Shown here one piece after another: positions 21,040-29,961 of a stretch of DNA of 64,000 nt. Below the pieces are notes generated by a model. It was not told the origin of the DNA. It was given only the letters and a program-made list of their open reading frames with translations, and searched no databases. Numbering within the stretch: the first letter of the stretch is position 1; every line of letters begins with the position of its first letter. The translations under genes and the position numbers were made by a program. Source of the stretch: CADEDH01 sp963732695 (lineage in GTDB: Bacteria > Actinomycetota > Acidimicrobiia > Acidimicrobiales > SZUA-35); contig CAVTAP010000015.1 in assembly GCA_963732695.1 (NCBI GenBank), forward strand, positions 33,160-97,159. Direction: 5' to 3'.

Positions 21040-21597
21040 TCACTCCGTTTCTTCGGGCGAGTTGGTTGCGGGCTTGCTCTGGGGGTCGTCAACCCCGTCG
21101 AAGGTGGTGAAGACGGTGTCCAGACCGATCAGGCGATCGATGTCGAGGAGGATCACCATCTTCTCGTCCACCGCGGCGAGGCCCCGGATGAACTGGGTGT
21201 TGACCCGGGCGCCGAAGTCGGGCGCCGGCTGCACGTGATCGGGGGCCACGTTGTAGACGTCGGACACGGCGTCGACCACGAAGCCCATGGTCCGGGTGCC
21301 GGTGTCGCTCTCGATCCGCAGCACGATCACCACCGTGGTGTTCGTGTAGTCGGCCGACTCCAGCTCGAAGCGGCGGCGGAGATCGACGATCGGGATCACC
21401 GTGCCCCGCAGGTTCAAGACGCCCCGGATGTACTCGGGGGTGTTGGGGATCTCCGTCGCCCGCTCCCAGCCCTTGATCTCCTGCACCCGCAGGATGTCGA
21501 CTCCGTACTCCTCCTGACCGAGCAGGAAGGTGAGGTACTGGTCGGTCGTCTGGCTGGTGTCGGCCGTGCCGGTGAATTCGGTGGTGATGGTGCTCAC
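21040..21597 (-). CDS. cheW: CheW, receptor-kinase coupling protein
   Basis: 185 residues, intact. Links chemoreceptors to CheA. Typical CheW features: YLTFLLGQEEYGVDILRVQE, the loop VLNLRGTVIPIVDLRRRF, and FVVDAVSDVYNVAPDHVQPAP. A GTG start at 21597 is used because sequence upstream is the CheA tail; no stop codon separates the two in this frame. The stop lies three bases before the start of the four-PAS receptor. Confidence 0.88.
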   Translation of the reverse strand: MSTITTEFTGTADTSQTTDQYLTFLLGQEEYGVDILRVQEIKGWERATEIPNTPEYIRGVLNLRGTVIPIVDLRRRFELESADYTNTTVVIVLRIESDTGTRTMGFVVDAVSDVYNVAPDHVQPAPDFGARVNTQFIRGLAAVDEKMVILLDIDRLIGLDTVFTTFDGVDDPQSKPATNSPEETE

Positions 21598-21628
21598 CTG
21601 GGTCCGGTCTCTCGCTTCTGCTGCTTGG

Positions 21629-23759
21629 TCAGACTGCCGGCTCGGCCATCGGAGCCGCTGCCGATAGAGGCCGAGCACGCTGTTGACGTCGAGGATCATG
21701 GCCACCGTGCCGTCGCCGAGGATGGTGGCGCCCGAAAGGCCGGGCACAGGCCGGAAGTTCGTCTTGAGGCTCTTGATCACGATCTGCTGCTGGGCCAGGA
21801 GGTCGTCGACCAGCAGGCCGGCCCGGGTGCCGTCGGCTTCCACCACCACCAGCAACGGGGTGGCCGAGGGCTCCCGGTGGGGGCGATGCGGAAGGACTCG
21901 TTGAGGTCGATGATCGGGATGGCGGCGTCGCGGTGGCGGTACACGCCGGCCCCCCGGGCCAGCGAGCCGGTGAGCGTCGGGTCGAACAGGATCGACTCCA
22001 CGATCGACACCAGGGGCACGATGAACACCTGGTCCCGGACCCGCACCACCTGGCCGTCGAGGATGGCCAGGGTGAGGGGGAGGCGGATGCGGAAGGTGGA
22101 GCCCCGCCCGGCGGCCGAGCGGACCTCGATGACGCCCGCCCAGGTCCACGATGTTGCGCTTGACCACGTCCATCCCGACGCCCCGGCCCGAGACGTCGCT
22201 GATCGTCTCGGCGGTGGAGAAGCCGGGGTTGAAGATCAGGTCGTGGATCTGCTTCTCGGACAACTGCTCGTCGTCGCCCACCAGGCCCCGTTCCCGGGCC
22301 TTGGCCAGGATGCGTGCGGTGTTGAGACCGGCGCCGTCGTCGGCGATCTCGATGACGATGTTGCCGCCCTCGTGGTAGGCGTCGAGGATGATCGCGCCCG
22401 GTCTCGGGCTTGCCGTTGGCCACCCGGACGTCGGGGGTCTCCAGGCCGTGGTCGAGGGCGTTGCGGATCAGGTGGACCAGCGGGTCGCCGATCTTCTCCA
22501 TCACCGTCTTGTCGAGCTCGGTGGACTCGCCGTGGATCTTCAGCTCCACCTTCTTGCCCAGCTTGCCCGACAGGTCGCGCACCAGGCGGGGGAGGCGGTT
22601 GAACGAGAAGCTGATCGGGAGCATGCGGATCTGCATCACGCTGCCCTGGAGCTCCCGGGTGTTGCGCTCCAGGTCGGCCAGGCCCTCCTGCAGCTTCTCC
22701 AGGTCGATGGCGTTGCCCAGGGCCAGCTCCTGCAGCATCGACTGGGTGATGACGAGCTCGCCCACCATGTTGATGAGCGTGTCGATCTTCTCGATGTCGA
22801 CCCGGATGGAGGTGGTGGTGGCGGCCGCCCCGTGGGCGGCTTCGGCCTGGCGCCGGTCGCTGCCGGTCCGGCGCTCGGCGTCGGCGGCTCGCCGGCGGCG
22901 GGGGTGCCGGTGGTCACCGGACCGGCGGAGCTGGTCGGCTGCGCCGACCTCCTGGCCGTCGGCGCCGGCCCCGGCGACGGTGTCGGCGTCGGCGGCGGGG
23001 GCGGCGGGGGCGTCGAGCCGGGTGATCGTGATCTCGGCGTCGTCCTCCACCCACTCGAAGACCTGCTCGATGGCGCCCTGCTCGGTGGGGCCTTCGAGCT
23101 CGATGGTCCACGCCGTGTAGCAGCTCTCGACGTCGAGGTCGGCCAGGGGCGGGAGGGCCGACGTGTCGGCTTCCACCGTGTAGGCGCCCAGCTCGGCCAA
23201 CTCGCCCAGGATGCGTACGGGATCGTTGCCGGTGCGGAAGAGGTGGGCCTGAGGCTTGAACGTGATCCGCCAGGTGCCGAGAGCGGCGCGGTGTCCTCGT
23301 CGGCGGCGCCGGCGCTCGTTTCGTCGGTGCCGGCGTGGTCGGCCGGGGCCGGGGCGGCGGGGGCGGGCGGTCGCTGTCGACCAGCTCCTGCAGGCGGGCC
23401 TGGACGTCCACCACGTCCGCCGGGTCGAGCTCGCTCCCGTCGCGGGTGGCCGACAGCATGTCGCGCAGCACGTCGATGCTCTCCAGGAGCACGTCCACCG
23501 CCTCCTGGGTGATCTCGGCCTGGCCGCTGCGGCGCCGGTCGAGGATCGTCTCCAGCAGGTGGGTGAACTCGGTGACGGCGGTGAAGCCGAACGTTCCGGC
23601 CCCGCCCTTGATCGAGTGGGCGGCCCGGAAGATCTGGTTGATGGCCTCGTTGTTGTCGGCCCCGACCTCCAGCTCGAGGAGGCCCGACTCCATCAGCTCC
23701 AGACCTTCGAGCGACTCCTCGAAGAAGGTCTGGTGGAACTTGGTCACATCGATGGCCAC
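21629..23759 (-). CDS. cheA: CheA, chemotaxis histidine kinase (about six frame breaks)
   Basis: Central kinase of the pathway. HPt domain with phospho-His in FRAAHSIKGGAGTFG; a linker; a P2-like region WRITFKPQAHLFRTGNDPVR; the dimerisation/kinase core IRVDIEKIDTLINMVGELVI, with HLIRNALDHGLE (N box) and SGRGVGMDVVKRNI (G box); and a CheW-like C-terminus (DQVFIVPLVSIVESILFD, TILGDGTVAMILDVNSVLG). Breaks near 23375, 23282, 22400, 22140 and 21880 were resolved. The end is uncertain: one frame stops at 21629 after PMAEPAV, another runs on into CheW. GTG start at 23759 overlaps the cheY TAG by one base. Confidence 0.78.
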
Positions 23760-24121
23760 TACTTGATGACCTTGCTGATCGTGGCCAGCAGCTGCTCCGG
23801 GTTGAACGGCTTGACGATCCAGCCGGTGGCCCCGGCCGCCTTGCCTTCGGCCTTCTTCTCCGGCGCCGACTCGGTGGTCAGCAGCAGCATGGGCGTGAAC
23901 TTGTAGGCCGGGAGCTGGCGGAGGTTCCGGATCAGCGAGATGCCGTCCATCTTCGGCATGTTCACATCGGTGAGCACCACGTCGGCTCGCCGGGCCTGGG
24001 CCTTGGCCAGCGCGTCCTCACCGTCGACGGCTTCGATGACGTCGAAGCCGGCCTCCTTGAGCGTGAACGCCACGAGCTGGCGCATGGACACGGAGTCGTC
24101 CACGGCGAGAATTGAGGGCAT
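23759..24121 (-). CDS. cheY: CheY-like single-domain response regulator
   Basis: 120 residues, intact, a complete receiver and nothing else. Acidic pocket AVDDSVSMRQ, phospho-Asp in VVLTDVNMPKMDG, conserved Thr in LLLTTES, and Lys in WIVKPFNPEQ. Expected to receive phosphate from CheA and act on a motor; without flagellar genes here, the pilus ATPases are the plausible target (inference). First gene of the operon. Confidence 0.9.
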   Translation of the reverse strand: MPSILAVDDSVSMRQLVAFTLKEAGFDVIEAVDGEDALAKAQARRADVVLTDVNMPKMDGISLIRNLRQLPAYKFTPMLLLTTESAPEKKAEGKAAGATGWIVKPFNPEQLLATISKVIK

Positions 24122-24140
24122 CGGTCACCTCGATCACTGA

Positions 24141-24177
24141 GCAGGAGCGGGCGCTGGGCGAGCGCCACAACTCCTGC
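24141..24177 (-). promoter_or_regulatory. Nested hairpin between tauD-like gene and cheY
   Basis: Outer arms GCAGGAG (24141-24147) and CTCCTGC (24171-24177) enclose an inner stem GGCGCT (24150-24155) with AGCGCC (24161-24166). It lies 20-56 bases upstream of cheY and downstream of the dioxygenase stop on the same strand. It may end the upstream transcript or shape the che leader. No T-run. An AT-richer island at 24190-24225 is the only promoter-like stretch nearby. Confidence 0.4.
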
Positions 24178-24248
24178 ATCGACCGGATGAGCCTTTTGAT
24201 TGAGGACGTGCCGGTTTTGGACTAGTCCTGGCGGCCGATCGGCGGGCC

Positions 24249-25148
24249 TCAGCCCTGGTCGCGCTCCCTCAGGACGTGGCGGAGCTGGCGGTCGTGGCGG
24301 GTGGCGGCCCCGCCCCGGGTGCCGGTGAACGGCTCCCAGCGGGGCGGCAGGCCCTGCGGCTGGTCGCCCATCACCGTGGCCCGCTGGATCACGCGCTCAC
24401 CACTGAAGTCGTTGACCACGAAGTGCTGGGTGCAGCGGTTGTCCCAGATGGCGATCGTGCCCTCGGACCAGCGGTACCGAACGGTGAAGCGGGGCTGGGT
24501 GACCCAGCCGGTGAGGAAGCGGAGGAGGGCGTCGCTCTCGGGGGCGCTGAGCTCCACGATGCGCCGGGTGAAGTGCTCGTTCACGTAGAGGGCCCGGCGG
24601 CCGGTGACGGGGTGGATGCGGACCACGGGGTGGATGGCGGTCTTCTCGGGACGGTTGTGGGGGGAGGCGTCGTGGAGGGCGGTGAGGCCGTCGCACAGCT
24701 CGCGCATCGGGGCCGACAGCTCCTCGTAGGCCAGCTCCAGGTTGGTCCACATCGTGTCGCCCCCCACCTCGGGGCAGCGGATCATGTTCAGGACCGACAT
24801 CACCGAAGGCGAGGGGAGGAACGTGAGGTCGGTGTGCCACTCGTCGGCGATCCCACCCGACGAGGCGGTCAGCTCGAACACCGACGGATGGTCGAGCCCG
24901 CTGTTGCGCAGATTGGGATGGGCCTCCAGCGGGCCCAGCTGCTCGGCCAGGGCCACATGCTGGTCGAGCGTGAGGTGCTGGCCGGGGAAGAACAGCACCC
25001 GGTGGCGGAGCAGGAGGGCGAGGACGGTGTCGACCTCGGCCCGCCCGGCCCCGGCCAGGGCCAGCCCGGTGACCTCGGCCCCCAGGGCGGCGGCCAGGGG
25101 TCGGACGTCGCAACCCACGTGCAGCTCGGGCTCGCTGGTGGTCGTCAT
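24249..25148 (-). CDS. TauD/TfdA-family Fe(II)/2-oxoglutarate dioxygenase
   Basis: 299 residues. The iron-binding HxD is in DEWHTDLTFLPSPS, the distal His in CTQHFVVND, and the 2-oxoglutarate-binding Arg in GERVIQRATVMGD; LYVNEHFTRRIVEL is also typical. These enzymes hydroxylate substrates such as taurine, alkyl sulfates or phenoxyacetates, releasing sulfite or glyoxylate. The substrate cannot be chosen here. ATG 25148 follows GGAGAG; the longer frame upstream lacks a binding site. Confidence 0.87.
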   Translation of the reverse strand: MTTTSEPELHVGCDVRPLAAALGAEVTGLALAGAGRAEVDTVLALLLRHRVLFFPGQHLTLDQHVALAEQLGPLEAHPNLRNSGLDHPSVFELTASSGGIADEWHTDLTFLPSPSVMSVLNMIRCPEVGGDTMWTNLELAYEELSAPMRELCDGLTALHDASPHNRPEKTAIHPVVRIHPVTGRRALYVNEHFTRRIVELSAPESDALLRFLTGWVTQPRFTVRYRWSEGTIAIWDNRCTQHFVVNDFSGERVIQRATVMGDQPQGLPPRWEPFTGTRGGAATRHDRQLRHVLRERDQG

Positions 25149-25538
25149 CTCGCCGCTCTCCTTCGCCCGTCGATGATTGGCAACGGGTACCTCCAGCCTG
25201 CCAGGCGCCGGCCCCCGGCGCACGGCCCCGGCGCACGGGGCCGGCGCCCGCAGGTCTGGCCCGGCGATCAGCCGGTGACGGGGAGCACGGCCACCGACAC
25301 CGGAAGGGTCTCCGGATCATGGTCGCCGTCACCGATGGCGAGATAGCCGTCGGGGAAGGCCGATCTGGCGGGCGTCGTCGGTGCGGGAGGCGCCCCGGGG
25401 CCACCGCGCCGCGTCGCCCAGCGTGGGCCCGGGGGCGGAGCGGTCGGCCTGTTGCACCACAGCCGGGGCCGATTTCCCGCGGGAAATCCTGTCGGTGGGC
25501 CGGGCGGGCCGGGTCGGGCGCGCCTACGGTCTCGGGGC
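25149..25538. other. 390-bp stretch without a clear gene
   Basis: Lies between the start of the dioxygenase (minus) and the start of the VOC protein (plus), so it should hold two divergent promoters. It contains an 18-bp perfect palindrome (25471-25488). On the minus strand an open stretch ending at 25268 reads FPDGYLAIGDGDHDPETLPV, which looks like a coding tail but has no recognisable start or family; it may be a gene remnant. Nothing else seen. Confidence 0.5.
25471..25488. promoter_or_regulatory. Perfect 18-bp palindrome upstream of the VOC-family gene
   Basis: GATTTCCCGCGGGAAATC reads identically on both strands, with AT-rich ends in otherwise GC-rich DNA. It lies 51 bases before the ATG at 25539, a usual operator or promoter distance. 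Likely binding site of a dimeric regulator, none of which is identifiable nearby. Confidence 0.55.
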
Positions 25539-26168
25539 ATGCCCGAGCTCGACCATCTCGTCTTCGCCTCCCCCGACCTGGCGGCCGGGGTCCGCCACAT
25601 CGAGCAGCTCACGGGGGCTGCGCCCGTGCCCGGCGGCCCCCACCCCGGGGTGGGGACCCGCAACCACCTGCTCACGTTCGACCAGACCACCTACTTCGAG
25701 GTGATCGGCGTCGATCCCGATCAGGGCGAGCCGGCCCGGCCCCGCCCGTTCGGGATCGACGAGGGCCGCCCGCCCCGCCTGGCCGGCTACGCCCTGCACC
25801 CGTCGCCGGGGGAGACGATCGAAGAGGTCGTCGACCGGCTGCTTGTGTTGGGCCACGACCCCGGCGCCGTCACGGCCATGAGCCGGGTCAAGCCCGACGG
25901 GGAGGAGCTGCGATGGCGCCTCACGCTGGCCCCCTCGGCCACCGCCCCGGCGGCGATGCCGTTCGTGATCGACTGGGGCGCCAGCCCCAGCCCGGCCCGG
26001 TCGCTGCCGTCGATGGGCGCGCTGGTGGAGCTGCGGGTGGAGCACCCCGACGCCACCGTGCGCTCGATGGTCGACGGCCTGGGACTGGGGATCGTCACCG
26101 CCGAGGCGTCGTCGCCCCGGCTGGTGGCCGTGGTCGACACCCCCGGCGGGCGGGTGGAGATCGCCTGA
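25539..26168 (+). CDS. VOC-superfamily / glyoxalase-like domain protein
   Basis: 209 residues. It begins ELDHLVFASPDLAAGVRHIE, the usual opening of glyoxalase-like (PF13468-type) proteins, continues with GTRNHLLTFDQTTYFEVIG, and has a second beta-alpha repeat near 150-200 (ALVELRVEHPDATVRSMVDG). VOC metal ligands may be His5 and Glu58 (EVIG), judged by family pattern. Enzymatic role unknown. ATG 25539 chosen by homology; upstream codons contain the palindrome. Confidence 0.75.
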   Translation: MPELDHLVFASPDLAAGVRHIEQLTGAAPVPGGPHPGVGTRNHLLTFDQTTYFEVIGVDPDQGEPARPRPFGIDEGRPPRLAGYALHPSPGETIEEVVDRLLVLGHDPGAVTAMSRVKPDGEELRWRLTLAPSATAPAAMPFVIDWGASPSPARSLPSMGALVELRVEHPDATVRSMVDGLGLGIVTAEASSPRLVAVVDTPGGRVEIA

Positions 26169-26281
26169 GGCCTCGACCCCTGGACGGGGAATCGGCGTTC
26201 CCCCGGGCGCCGGACGGGCTGGGATCTAACGTGATGTCGGGAGCCGGCGTCGGGGGACGATCGGGCCACCGCTGACTCCTG

Positions 26282-26300
26282 CTCCTGGCACCGCCAGGAG
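26282..26300 (+). promoter_or_regulatory. Leader hairpin upstream of aquaporin gene
   Basis: CTCCTGGC (26282-26289), loop ACC, GCCAGGAG (26293-26300): eight perfect base pairs with a 3-nt loop. The right arm contains an SD-like GGAGGGG, 26 bases before the aquaporin ATG. It could be a transcript end for the VOC gene or a leader structure. Confidence 0.4.
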
Positions 26301-26326
26301 GGGCGAGCGACGATGGGAGCGACATC

Positions 26327-27129
26327 ATGAAGGCGTATCGGGAGTTGACGGCCGAGTTCATCGGCACGTTGTGGTTGGTGCTGGGAGGCTGCGGCTCGGC
26401 GGTGTTCGCCGCCCAGTTCATGGGCGGGTCGCCGGAGGTGAACCTCGGCATCGGGTTGCTGGGTGTGAGCCTGGCGTTCGGGCTCACGGTGGTGACCGGG
26501 GCCTACGCCCTCGGCCACGTGTCGGGCGGTCACTTCAACCCGGCGGTCACGCTGGGCCTGGTGGCGGCGGGGAAGTTCCCCGGGGCCAGGGCGGCGCAGT
26601 ACATCGTGGCCCAGGTGCTGGGCGGACTGGGTGGGGCGCTGATCCTGTACGGGGTCAAGAGCGGCCAGTCGGGCTTCGACCATCACCAACACGGCCGGCA
26701 CCTTCGCCACCAACGGCTACGGCGACTTCTCGCCCGGCGGGTACTCGCTGGCCGCGGTGCTCGTCGCCGAGCTGGTGCTGACCGCTCTGTTCGTGCTGGT
26801 GATCCTGGGGGCCACGGCCCGGGCGGCGTCGCCGGCCATGGGCGGGCTGGCCATCGGCCTGATGCTGACCCTGATCCACCTGGTGTCGATCCCGATCAGC
26901 AACACCAGCGTCAACCCGGCCCGGTCGACGGCGGTGGCCGTGGTGGCCGCCCTGTTCGGCGACGGTGCGACCACGCCGCTGGGCCAGCTGTGGCTGTTCT
27001 GGGTGGCCCCGATCGCCGGGGCCGTGCCGGCGGTGTGCTCTACAAGCGGCCCTCGATCCCGACACCGACCCGGCGGTGGAGACTGCCGCCGCTCCTGCTG
27101 CACAAGATCCGGTTCCGGGCTGGAGCTGA
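26327..27129 (+). CDS. Aquaporin (MIP family, AqpZ-like), three frame breaks
   Basis: Membrane channel for water or small neutral solutes. Both NPA boxes are intact: GGHFNPAVTLGLVAA and TSVNPARSTAVAVV, and the N-terminus YRELTAEFIGTLWLVLGGCG is typical of AqpZ. The frame shifts near 26683 (one extra base before TNTAGTFATNGYG), near 27027 (one missing, before GGVLYK) and near 27045 (one missing, before ALDPDTDPAVETAAAP), ending PVPGWS. Length 803 nt fits one insertion and two deletions, so it is probably an intact channel of about 267 residues. ATG 26327 is preceded by GGGAGCGAC. Confidence 0.82.
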
Positions 27130-27136
27130 CGTCTGC

Positions 27137-28300
27137 TCAGAGCTGGCGGGTGTCGGTCTCCAACCCGAACACCATCCGACCCAGCGGCTCGAGCGTCCGG
27201 GGGGCGATCATGCCGTGCTGGGTGGCCACGTGGGTGTCGCGGAACACCCGCTGGAGGGCGCTGGTCTCGTAGACGGCGCTGCCGCCGGCGGCGTGGTAGC
27301 AGAGGTCGACGGCGTGGGCGCACCGCTCGGCCATGTTGGACGCGGCCAGGCGCAGCAGCCGCTTGTGCTCGCCCGTCATGCGGCCCTCGGTGGCCGCCGC
27401 CTCCCAGCACTGGTCCACCACCTCCCGCAGGAACGACCGGGAGCTGCGGACGGCGGCGTCGGCCTCGGCGATCTGGGCCTGCACCGTGGGCCGCTCGGCC
27501 AGCGTGCGGGAGCTGCCCACCGGCACCTTGCCCCCCAGCGCCACCAGCTCGTCGATGGCCCGGCGGCCGAGGCCCACCATCACCGAGGCCACCCCGATGC
27601 CGAGGGCGCCGAGGAACGAGAACCGGTAGAGGGGGCTGTCGACCTGGGGACCCTTGGCGTTCACGAACTCCACCCACCGTCCCTGGGGGACGAAGGCGTC
27701 GGTGACGGTGTAGTCGGTGGAGGCGGTGCCCTTGAGGCCGGCCACGTGCCAGGTGTCGAGCAGCTCCACGTCGTCGAGGCTGAAATAGGCGAAGGGGGCC
27801 CGGGTGCCGTCGGGCATGGCCGCCGGGGCGCCCGACGGGTCGACCACCCGCACCCCGCCCCCGATCATCGTGCAGTGATCGGTGCCCGAGCCCCAGGCCC
27901 AGCGACCGGTGACCCGCATTCCGCCCTCCACCGGTACCGCCGCCCCCGACGGCATGCCGAAGCCGCCGGTGATGGCGCCGGCCGGGCCGTAGATCTCCCG
28001 GGCCCACTCGGGCGGGAGGAAGCCGGCGTTGAGGCCGGTGGACCCGCCGATCATCACGCACCAGCCGGTGGAGCCGTCGTGGTAGGCGCACGTCTCGATG
28101 GCGTCGAGCAGGGCGGTGATGTGGGCCTCGGCCCCACCGTAGATCCCGGGCACCCACAGCTTGAACACGCCGGTGGCCACCAACTTGGCCACCAGATCGG
28201 GAGGCAGGCGACGCAGGTCCTCGATCTCGGCCGAGCGGGTGCCGGCCTCGGCCGCCACCTCGGTGACGGAGACGGTGGGGGTGTGGTCGGTGACGGCCAT
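27137..28300 (-). CDS. Acyl-CoA-dehydrogenase-fold flavin monooxygenase (HsaA/DszC type)
   Basis: 387 residues with the two-part dehydrogenase fold: RLPPDLVAKLVATGVFKLWVP at the N-terminus, the central VTGRWAWGSGTDHC and LKGTASTDYTVTDAFVP, and the C-terminal helical domain ending RVFRDTHVATQHGMIAPRTL. This combination, with the tail MIAPRTLEPLGRMVFGLETD, marks flavin-dependent hydroxylases related to HsaA/HpaH rather than true acyl-CoA dehydrogenases. It would need a flavin reductase, not present here. Its stop lies seven bases from the convergent aquaporin stop. Confidence 0.82.
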   Translation of the reverse strand: MAVTDHTPTVSVTEVAAEAGTRSAEIEDLRRLPPDLVAKLVATGVFKLWVPGIYGGAEAHITALLDAIETCAYHDGSTGWCVMIGGSTGLNAGFLPPEWAREIYGPAGAITGGFGMPSGAAVPVEGGMRVTGRWAWGSGTDHCTMIGGGVRVVDPSGAPAAMPDGTRAPFAYFSLDDVELLDTWHVAGLKGTASTDYTVTDAFVPQGRWVEFVNAKGPQVDSPLYRFSFLGALGIGVASVMVGLGRRAIDELVALGGKVPVGSSRTLAERPTVQAQIAEADAAVRSSRSFLREVVDQCWEAAATEGRMTGEHKRLLRLAASNMAERCAHAVDLCYHAAGGSAVYETSALQRVFRDTHVATQHGMIAPRTLEPLGRMVFGLETDTRQL

Positions 28301-28373
28301 GGGGGGATCCTCCCGCTGTCGGTCGGTTCCCAGAGTTGTACTCCAGAACCGGCGGGTGCACCCGTTCGGTCGC

Positions 28374-29015
28374 TCAGGCCGTGATGCCCAGGCGCTGGGC
28401 GTCGACCGGGCAGAAGACCACCACCGCGGTGTCGATCACCACCTCCATCTCGGCGTCGCTGAGCGTGGTGTCGGCGTCGGCCGCGGCGGAGGCCCGGAAC
28501 CGTTCGAAGTCGGCCGGGCCCTCGGCGCTGGCGGCGAAGACGCAGGCGGCGTAGCCGAACCGGGTCAGGTCGTCGTCGCCCAGGCTCGTGCTCACCAGGT
28601 TCCTGGCGGCCAGCTCGTCGCGGAAACGGGCCACCAGGCCGGTCGGGTCGGTCTGCTCGGCGTCGCCGGCCTCGGAGTGGAGGCTGGCCGTCCCGAACGG
28701 CTCCCACTGGGTGGAGCCGAGGGACGCGGCGTCGGCCCCCCCGGTCGGGCCGTCAGCCGTGCTCCGTCCGACCAGCACGCCGGCGGCGAACATCGCACCG
28801 ACGACGCCGGTGGCGAGGAGGCCCAGACCGGCCCGGGCCAGCCTCCGCCGCCGCTGAGGTCTGGGGCGGCTGGCCTCGATGACCCCGGCGTCCGGGGGGA
28901 CCGGTGGGAGGCGATCCGGCTCGCCGACCCGCCCGGGCGCGGCCTCATCGAGTTTGGTCGTCGGCACCAGCTCGGCCAGCAGAGCGTCGATCGTGTCGTG
29001 CGACGGTGCGTCCAT
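28374..29015 (-). CDS. Single-pass membrane protein with DUF732-like C-terminal domain
   Basis: 213 residues: a cytoplasmic segment of about 55 residues, Arg-rich RPRPQRRRRLARAG, one membrane helix (LGLLATGVVGAMFAAGVLVG), and an outside domain. That domain has two cysteines (FGYAACVF and AVVVFCPVDA) about 45 residues apart, as in DUF732, a small secreted actinobacterial domain. The N-terminal tail resembles anti-sigma factors only in layout. ATG 29015 selected because the longer frame starts in the divergent promoter region. Function unknown. Confidence 0.65.
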   Translation of the reverse strand: MDAPSHDTIDALLAELVPTTKLDEAAPGRVGEPDRLPPVPPDAGVIEASRPRPQRRRRLARAGLGLLATGVVGAMFAAGVLVGRSTADGPTGGADAASLGSTQWEPFGTASLHSEAGDAEQTDPTGLVARFRDELAARNLVSTSLGDDDLTRFGYAACVFAASAEGPADFERFRASAAADADTTLSDAEMEVVIDTAVVVFCPVDAQRLGITA

Positions 29016-29107
29016 CCGTTGGGGACTACCCCGATCGCCGCCGGTTCTCACCCACAGATTTACCCAGATCGGTTTGGGGTGCCGCCCGGGGGGAATGTGC
29101 TGCCCTC

Positions 29108-29935
29108 GTGAACGGTGGGATACGAGCGGTGATGCTGGCGGTGGCCGGTCTGGTCCTGGTCGGACTGGTTCCGGTGACGGGAGGGGGAACCCCGGCGGGG
29201 GCGGCCACCACCCGGGTCCACTTGATCCAGGGGGTGCCCGACACCTCGGTGGACGTGGACATCGGCGGGCGAACGGCCATCAGCGATCTCGGGTTCCGGG
29301 GCACGTACGACCTGTCGACGCTGGGGTCGCGCCTGCCGGCGATGACGGTGACCCGGGCCGGCACCGGTGAGGTGCTGCTGGCGGCGGGCGACGTCCAGCT
29401 GCCGGCGGGGGAGAACCTGACGGTGGTGCTCCACCTCAAGCTCGACGGCTCGATGGGCCTGGCCAGCTTCTCCAACGACGTGAGCCCGCTGGAGCCGGGC
29501 GAGAGCCGGTTGATCGTGCGCCACCTGGCGGCGGCCCCGGCGGTGGACGTCCTGTCGGCGGGCAAGGCGGTCTTCGAGAACCTGGCCAACGGGGGCGAGG
29601 TGAAGGCCGACCTGCCCCCGGGCACGGTGAGCGCCTCGCTGGTGCCGGCGGGCACCGCCGGCCCCGCCATCCTGGGCCCGGCCGACGTGACACTGGAGGC
29701 GGGCACGGCGGTGATCGTCTACGGCTTGGGCTCGATCGAGCGGAACACGATGGCGGTGGCCACCGAGTCGATCCCGGGGCTGGGGCCCCGCCCCACCGGG
29801 GTCGACAGCGGCAACTCGCCCGTGTCGAATGACGACGGTGCCGGCGTGCCGGCCTGGGCCCTGGTGGCCCTGGCGGGGGCGGCGGCGGCTCTGCTGGCCC
29901 CGGGGCCCGCCCGCCGTCGGCCGTCCGGTCGCTGA
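29108..29935 (+). CDS. Secreted DUF4397-domain protein with C-terminal membrane anchor
   Basis: 275 residues. A signal peptide (AVMLAVAGLVLVGLVPVTG) is followed by two repeats of the DUF4397 beta-sandwich, recognised by TTRVHLIQGVPDTSVDVDIG and LIVRHLAAAPAVDVLSAGKA. The C-terminus has a hydrophobic segment (WALVALAGAAAALLAPG) and a basic tail (RRRPSGR), the layout of a sortase substrate. No canonical LPxTG is seen; RPTG at about 240 is the nearest match. The next gene is a class F sortase, a pairing common in actinobacteria. Confidence 0.8.
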   Translation: MNGGIRAVMLAVAGLVLVGLVPVTGGGTPAGAATTRVHLIQGVPDTSVDVDIGGRTAISDLGFRGTYDLSTLGSRLPAMTVTRAGTGEVLLAAGDVQLPAGENLTVVLHLKLDGSMGLASFSNDVSPLEPGESRLIVRHLAAAPAVDVLSAGKAVFENLANGGEVKADLPPGTVSASLVPAGTAGPAILGPADVTLEAGTAVIVYGLGSIERNTMAVATESIPGLGPRPTGVDSGNSPVSNDDGAGVPAWALVALAGAAAALLAPGPARRRPSGR

Positions 29936-29961
29936 CCCCGCCGGCTCGTACCCCGGATCTC

